A program made the translations under genes and the position numbers. Positions 59,508 through 64,000 of a stretch of DNA of 64,000 nucleotides are shown piece after piece (position 1 is the stretch's first letter; each line of letters starts with the position of its first letter). Origin of the DNA: Lunularia cruciata (Eukaryota > Streptophyta > Marchantiopsida > Lunulariales > Lunulariaceae); NCBI GenBank assembly GCA_948567375.1, contig OX419758.1, positions 13,645,001-13,709,000 of the forward strand. Direction: 5' to 3'. The notes under the pieces are model-generated. The model had not been told where the DNA came from and searched no databases. It saw nothing but the letters and a program-made list of their open reading frames with translations.

Positions 59508-60324
59508 GATCATTTAGAGCAATTTCACCATATGACTCTGTTTCGAGCGGTATTTCACCATATGACCCTGATTCAGCCTGACCGTGAATGAGGGTCTGCC
59601 CGAGAGTCTGCCCGCAAGAATCGCCCGTGAATGAGACTCCTCCCGCAAACGAGTTGCCCATGAACGAAAGATTGTGTCAAAACAGGACGTCAGAGCATGT
59701 ATGCCTGCCTCTATGACAGCAAAAATTTCATCTAAATTTTTGTATATCTCCACCAATCTAAACAAACTTCCTTATGAAATTGTTGCTCTTAATCATTTTC
59801 AGTCTGATCCAGGAAATGCTTGTTAGCTCATTCACTTGAGATCGTCAGGCTATAGTAACTGGCTTCAGATCTTCAATGAAACGACATGTTATTTCATCTT
59901 CGGTTCTGGAGGTGATGACCTGAAATATATTTTAAATGCATCATATCAAAGAACAATCTTCCCATATATTGTCCACATATTCCCCTAGGTGCTCTTCCAT
60001 TACACATCTAGTGAACTTTTGTTTGGCTACGGTGCGTTTATGAAGTAATAAATTAATCACTTAAAATTAGTTGCGTTTATGTAGTAATTACTGCAAATCG
60101 TTTGACTAAAAGTTTGTATGAATGTTACATGCAAAGTAGTCTCTATGAACGCATGGGCAAAGTAGCACGGGTGACTCCCTTGTGGATGACTCTCATTCAC
60201 GTCACGGGCAGACTCTTTGCTCGCGGGCAGATTATTGATTTGTTAGAAACAGGGCCATACGGTGAAATATACGTAAACAAGAAGGTGAAATACCGCCTAA
60301 AAAGGGTCATACTTGATCATTTCA
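59508..60324. repeat. Long imperfect inverted-repeat (fold-back) element
   Basis: Arms at 59,508-59,675 and 60,143-60,324 are imperfect reverse complements, sharing GGTATTTCACC, ATTTCACC(A/G)TATG(A/G)CCCTG, AGTCTGCCCG, GTGAATGAGA and TTGCCCATG. Each arm contains the TTTCACC motif twice. The ~465-base centre is AT-rich without a gene. Resembles a MITE or long-TIR DNA transposon. Confidence 0.6.
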
Positions 60325-60330
60325 TATACG

Positions 60331-60505
60331 GTACGAAACGGGTAGCAGATATCCACATCAATAGGTACAAGGCTAGGTCAACTAGAATACATCCAAATTA
60401 GCAATTGCTCTACCATTTAATAGATTGTACGAAACGGGTAGCAGATATCCATATCAATAGGTAAAAGGCTAGGTCAAGTAATACATCCAAATCAGCAATT
60501 TCAAT
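60331..60505 (+). repeat. 96-bp tandem repeat, two copies
   Basis: GTACGAAACGGGTAGCAGAT starts at 60,331 and 60,427. Both copies continue through ATCAATAGGTA and AAGGCTAGGTCAA to AGCAATT. The repeat begins directly after the fold-back element. Confidence 0.85.
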
Positions 60506-63500
60506 TGTGTAATTTGACACCGAAGCATGACATCCAAATACTTCCGCTTGACTTTAAACTTCAAACGCTCCAGCAGGAGTCACTCACATGTTACTTCCAA
60601 GAAAGTTGAAATGTCTCCTATCAGTCACTTCGTGTCATGGGATGCCAATTTGAATTGAATTCTAATAAGATGTACGGCATGTATGATGCAATCAATGAAT
60701 CAACATGCTATGATCGACTAACATTGCTTGCACACCCTTGACATAATTCAGAAGACCTATAACTGATAAGCTGGTAGTCATGCTACCTGCACTATAACTC
60801 ATACATCACATGACCAGAAGGATCGGACATTGTGGGTCACACGCATCATTCACTTTATAATTCACTCACTTAATTAGCACAAATTACCGTCAGATGCGGT
60901 AACGTGGATGCAAAGTCTAAGAGCATAGAAAAAGAAAGCATGCCAAAACAAGAAACGTCACTTGTCACTTTCAAGTGTTGTAACCTTACTATTGATTCAC
61001 ATTCTTGCGCAGAATAGGAAATCTAGTCTGGTAAAAGAAACAGATAAAACGTCACCTCTAGCCCATGGAGACGAGTTTGTACTGTCGAATCAAGGAAATA
61101 ATAAAAAACGATTATGATTCTTCGCTTAGATGTCCCGATGGAATTTACAGTACTTCATCGAAGGATGAGAGGCAGTCAGATGTGGTCAATGAATTCTCAT
61201 GCTTTTGCAAAAGTATGCTTGAATAAGATCTTCACCTCGTTCTCCCCGAGGCTAATCAGATCCGATGGTGATCTCCCAATTCGTAAACAGCACCCAATTT
61301 GGCAACACCTACTTCGGCTCATGCTAATCATCGCTCAAATGAGCTCTTCTATTCTCGCCACTGTCGATGATAGGAGGTTTCTTTACCTCATGGACCGTTG
61401 GTGGCAATCATTTCTATTCCACGCCAAACGTCCAGCTAGCCGTTCAAACCTTCGTCTGAAAACTCAGATCCGATGAGTAAGCATGGGATATGATATGACG
61501 AAAGAAGGTAATGGCTTGATGATGTGAAAAACATAGTAGAGAAAGCACCAGAAAATAATATGTTTTCTTTCTTGCCAAGAAATCGTCATTCGGACACTAT
61601 TATTGGAAGATGGCCATGCTTCATATCACATTCCAGTTGTCACGTGCATGACGAGTCCCAATCTTGATCGAACAGTTGCTAGAAAATGGACGCCAAATTA
61701 AATCGACCACTGCCAACCGGATGATTGAGAAGCTGGGAAGAGCCAAGGTGGTGATCCTTCGGCACTCTACACTGTGAGATCCAGAATTAAGGACACGAGC
61801 ATCCTCGAGTTGAGGAGTGGACGCCAACTCAAACGTCCGTATCCACTTCGTTGGTTTCACAATGGGGTTCGAGTGCGACTAGTGGACGGACTTCCGTCGG
61901 CAAAGTAAGGAGGTAATCCAGCAGCAAAAAGGATTTCGAGAATTTGGAATACGGATAGAACTGCCCTTGAGGTATGGACGGGACGGCATTATGAATATGA
62001 ATCCCCAGAACACACATTACTCAGATTCTTTTATTAGGTCGATTGATCGCCACACTTTGTAAGGACTATTATGGTCAATCTAACCTTGGTATGAGCATAC
62101 GCCGGCAGATTGTTGCTGATAGAAAGGTGTGCAATATAACGCTCCTCGTGGCACAGCCAAGTTACAATCGTGTAACATATCTCACTTCCCATGGCACAAA
62201 CAAAGATATTGGTGTATGTTTGTATCTCTCCCCTCGTAGGCCGGATAATCGGTCAGGCCCTTAGATCCGACACTGCCAAATCTAGGATCTCCTGAACTCT
62301 TGCCTCATTGTCATCACCCATGAGTCCAAAGACGAACGGATACCCGGCTGCCAGGTATCCTGCGAATGCATATTTAGACTTGCGTGCATGTATTTTTCGA
62401 GTAGCACACAACGTCGTCAAGATATCAAATCCGACACTTCTAAAACCAGACTCCCCGATGGAACTCGTGCCTCATTGTCATTATCCAAAATCCAAGTACC
62501 AGTCCCTGGATAGTTGCCTGCCTGTGTGGGGCATACTACCCAAACGATATGAGAATCCAAGTAAATGATCAATATTCTTCCATGACTGCGAAGGAACACA
62601 GGACCTCCAAACTCGATTCGCAACTATACCTGAAAATAAAATATCGAAACTCTCTTGCCGCTGCTTCAAGTTGGCCACTTGCAAGGACTGCTCAACCAAA
62701 AGCTTCACCATTGGTCAAAACCGCACTCGGTAATTGTCATATCACTGAGGCAAAGTCCAGAGAATTCGGCTAACACCTTGATATGGACGACGACATTGGG
62801 CTCTGTTCGTGACTAAACCGATAATAAACCAATCAAGATTCTAAAACCAAGTGGGATCGTCAGTTCCCATTGGCATGGACCACGAGAAAAGGTTATTCAT
62901 CATTATTATTATTGGAATCGTCACAGCAAAGTTTCAAAGATTCAATAAAGGACTTTCACCTGACGACGATCTTGGCCACTATCGTGGCTATGTCTAAAAC
63001 AAACCAAGTAGAAATCTTCGGGACACGTGAAGTCATAAGTAGCACCTAATGTACTACTACAACTGCACCCTGACTGACAATTCTAGTCAAAGCAAAGTTA
63101 AGAATCACGGTAAGACAGTGAAGACCGGTATGACATCAAACTCCAGATATGGCATTACAGCAACAAACATGAGTCACAACATTGCTAAAAATGATCATAT
63201 GTAACCGGTAAGATCAGACGAAACTTATATGAATATATATCAGAGGATAAAGTTTCTGGGCTGTCAAATTGACCACATTGCCGCCACTTACGGAACTGCT
63301 CAACGTATCAAAAAGATTATCCACTCCGTAACTGTAGAGAGTGGTACACTAACCCCGTATGAAAGTAGTCTAGTTTAGTTGCAACGAAACTTATCAGGGG
63401 CAGGAAAATTCACTCGAGAGACTGGATAGATGTTAAGCACCTAGTACGGGAAGTTCAGGGGCTCGAAAAGACACAGGTCGTGAATGTTCAGAGTCCTGCG

Positions 63501-63672
63501 CAGGGAGATTATTTATTTTCCGACGACGAAAACGTGTCAATGGACGCTTTCAAAGAATAAACCTACCTAGATCCTAGAGTTGCAAAGCTAATATACAAGA
63601 CGGCCGATAGACGCTACTGCGGTGAAGGTTAGATAAATTATTGGGAAGCCGGTCGACGAATCCTTCGATTCT
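60506..63672. other. Intergenic region downstream of GT34 gene
   Basis: GC content rises here. A plus-strand frame of 120 codons at 61,114-61,476 has no recognisable domain and is probably chance. 62,265-62,330 and 62,430-62,500 share CCGACACT and TGCCTCATTGTCAT, a diverged duplication. The last few hundred bases should include the 3' UTR of the minus-strand GT34 gene. Confidence 0.4.
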
Positions 63673-64000
63673 CTACACTCTAATCTGGTTACCGGCCCTC
63701 AATAACTTCGGGTGGTCAGCGCCATGTTTCGCCGAATGAGATCCCGATGGCACCACCTTTCTCACCGAGCCATCCCCGAGAGCAGGATGCTCAAAACCAT
63801 AAGTCTTCAAAACCTGGTTATCGGCAAAGTTGAACGCTCGCTCCATCTGCTTCGCACATCTATCAGCTGCGTAGTCGCCAGAGCTCCCATGGCAGGGTTT
63901 GCATCCGACGAAGTGAGTCACGAACGGCCACCTTTCGTCTCCCAGTCCAGGTTGATACTTCTCCATCATTTTCTCGAAGTTCTCGACAAGAATCACCCAG
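63673..64000 (-). CDS. Glycosyltransferase family 34 C-terminal part (xyloglucan xylosyltransferase type), partial
   Basis: Golgi type II membrane enzymes of GT34 add xylose to the glucan backbone of xyloglucan (XXT) or galactose to mannan. The visible 109 codons contain the family hallmarks PGLGDERWPFVTHFVGCKPC, the GDYAADRC segment (GDYPVERC in typical members), MERAFNFADNQVL and YGFEHPAL, then a variable basic tail ending at the TAG at 63,673. The frame is open to the right edge, so the N-terminal anchor, the DxD motif and most of the catalytic domain lie beyond 64,000. No intron is visible in this part. XXT versus galactosyltransferase cannot be decided from the tail alone. Confidence 0.85.
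   Translation of the reverse strand, partial: WVILVENFEKMMEKYQPGLGDERWPFVTHFVGCKPCHGSSGDYAADRCAKQMERAFNFADNQVLKTYGFEHPALGDGSVRKVVPSGSHSAKHGADHPKLLRAGNQIRV

Noticed and set aside
61114-61476. 120-codon plus-strand frame as a host gene
   Set aside because: No known motif, no splice or promoter support; length is within chance for this base composition.
1-64000. CRISPR array, prophage, rRNA genes or organelle insertion
   Set aside because: No regularly spaced identical repeats; tandem repeats found are long and diverged; no bacterial-type gene clusters, rRNA or plastid gene sequence recognised.

Overview
This is a plant nuclear chromosome segment: intron-containing genes, AT-rich intergenic sequence and a nest of decayed LTR retrotransposons. 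Only three host coding sequences are well supported. Two are near-identical phi-class glutathione S-transferase genes (GSTF) in direct orientation, at 1,650-3,246 and 49,440-51,062, with starts 47,790 bases apart. The third is the C-terminal end of a family GT34 glycosyltransferase (xyloglucan xylosyltransferase type) that runs off the right edge on the minus strand. The one-intron GSTF structure and the type of gypsy pol suggest a non-flowering land plant (bryophyte, lycophyte or fern), but that is inference.

Layout. 1-6,463 is the left GST duplicon: flank, promoter, gene, 3' flank and one solo LTR. 6,464-17,640 is E1, a minus-strand Ty3/gypsy element truncated in RNase H. E1 carries two later insertions: element A (6,953-10,705, a long unrecognised plus-strand reading frame) and a 354-bp solo LTR (15,596-15,949) whose promoter half holds a dense array of heat-shock-element-like sites next to a TATA box. 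17,900-23,085 holds two direct repeats (probably LTRs) around 2.8 kb without genes. 23,085-27,230 is a degenerate minus-strand coiled-coil reading frame split by a solo LTR. 27,240-29,979 is element B, an inverted relative of A. 29,980-32,614 is the 3' half of E3, a second gypsy family (plus strand: RNase H, integrase, 3' LTR). 33,980-45,308 is E2, the fuller relative of E1, with gag, protease, RT, RNase H, integrase and, unusually, a PHD finger after the integrase. E2 is interrupted by two solo LTRs of the E3 family. About 47,848-53,776 is the right GST duplicon. 53,777-63,672 is AT-rich and then moderate-GC intergenic DNA with tandem repeats and a fold-back element, and the GT34 end follows.

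How it fits together. The GST duplication is likely the oldest recognisable event. E1 inserted at the inner edge of the left copy, and E2, E3, A, B and several solo LTRs were added to the space between. The E1 and E2 paralogues serve as empty sites for each other, and the right duplicon is an empty site for the solo LTR in the left one, so the order of several insertions can be read directly. No transposon in the window looks autonomous today: stops, frameshifts and lost catalytic residues are visible in the reading frames examined. The points most worth following up are the heat-shock-type LTR promoter, the PHD-tailed gypsy integrase, the unrecognised A/B protein family, and the contrast between exon 1 and exon 2 divergence in the GST pair.
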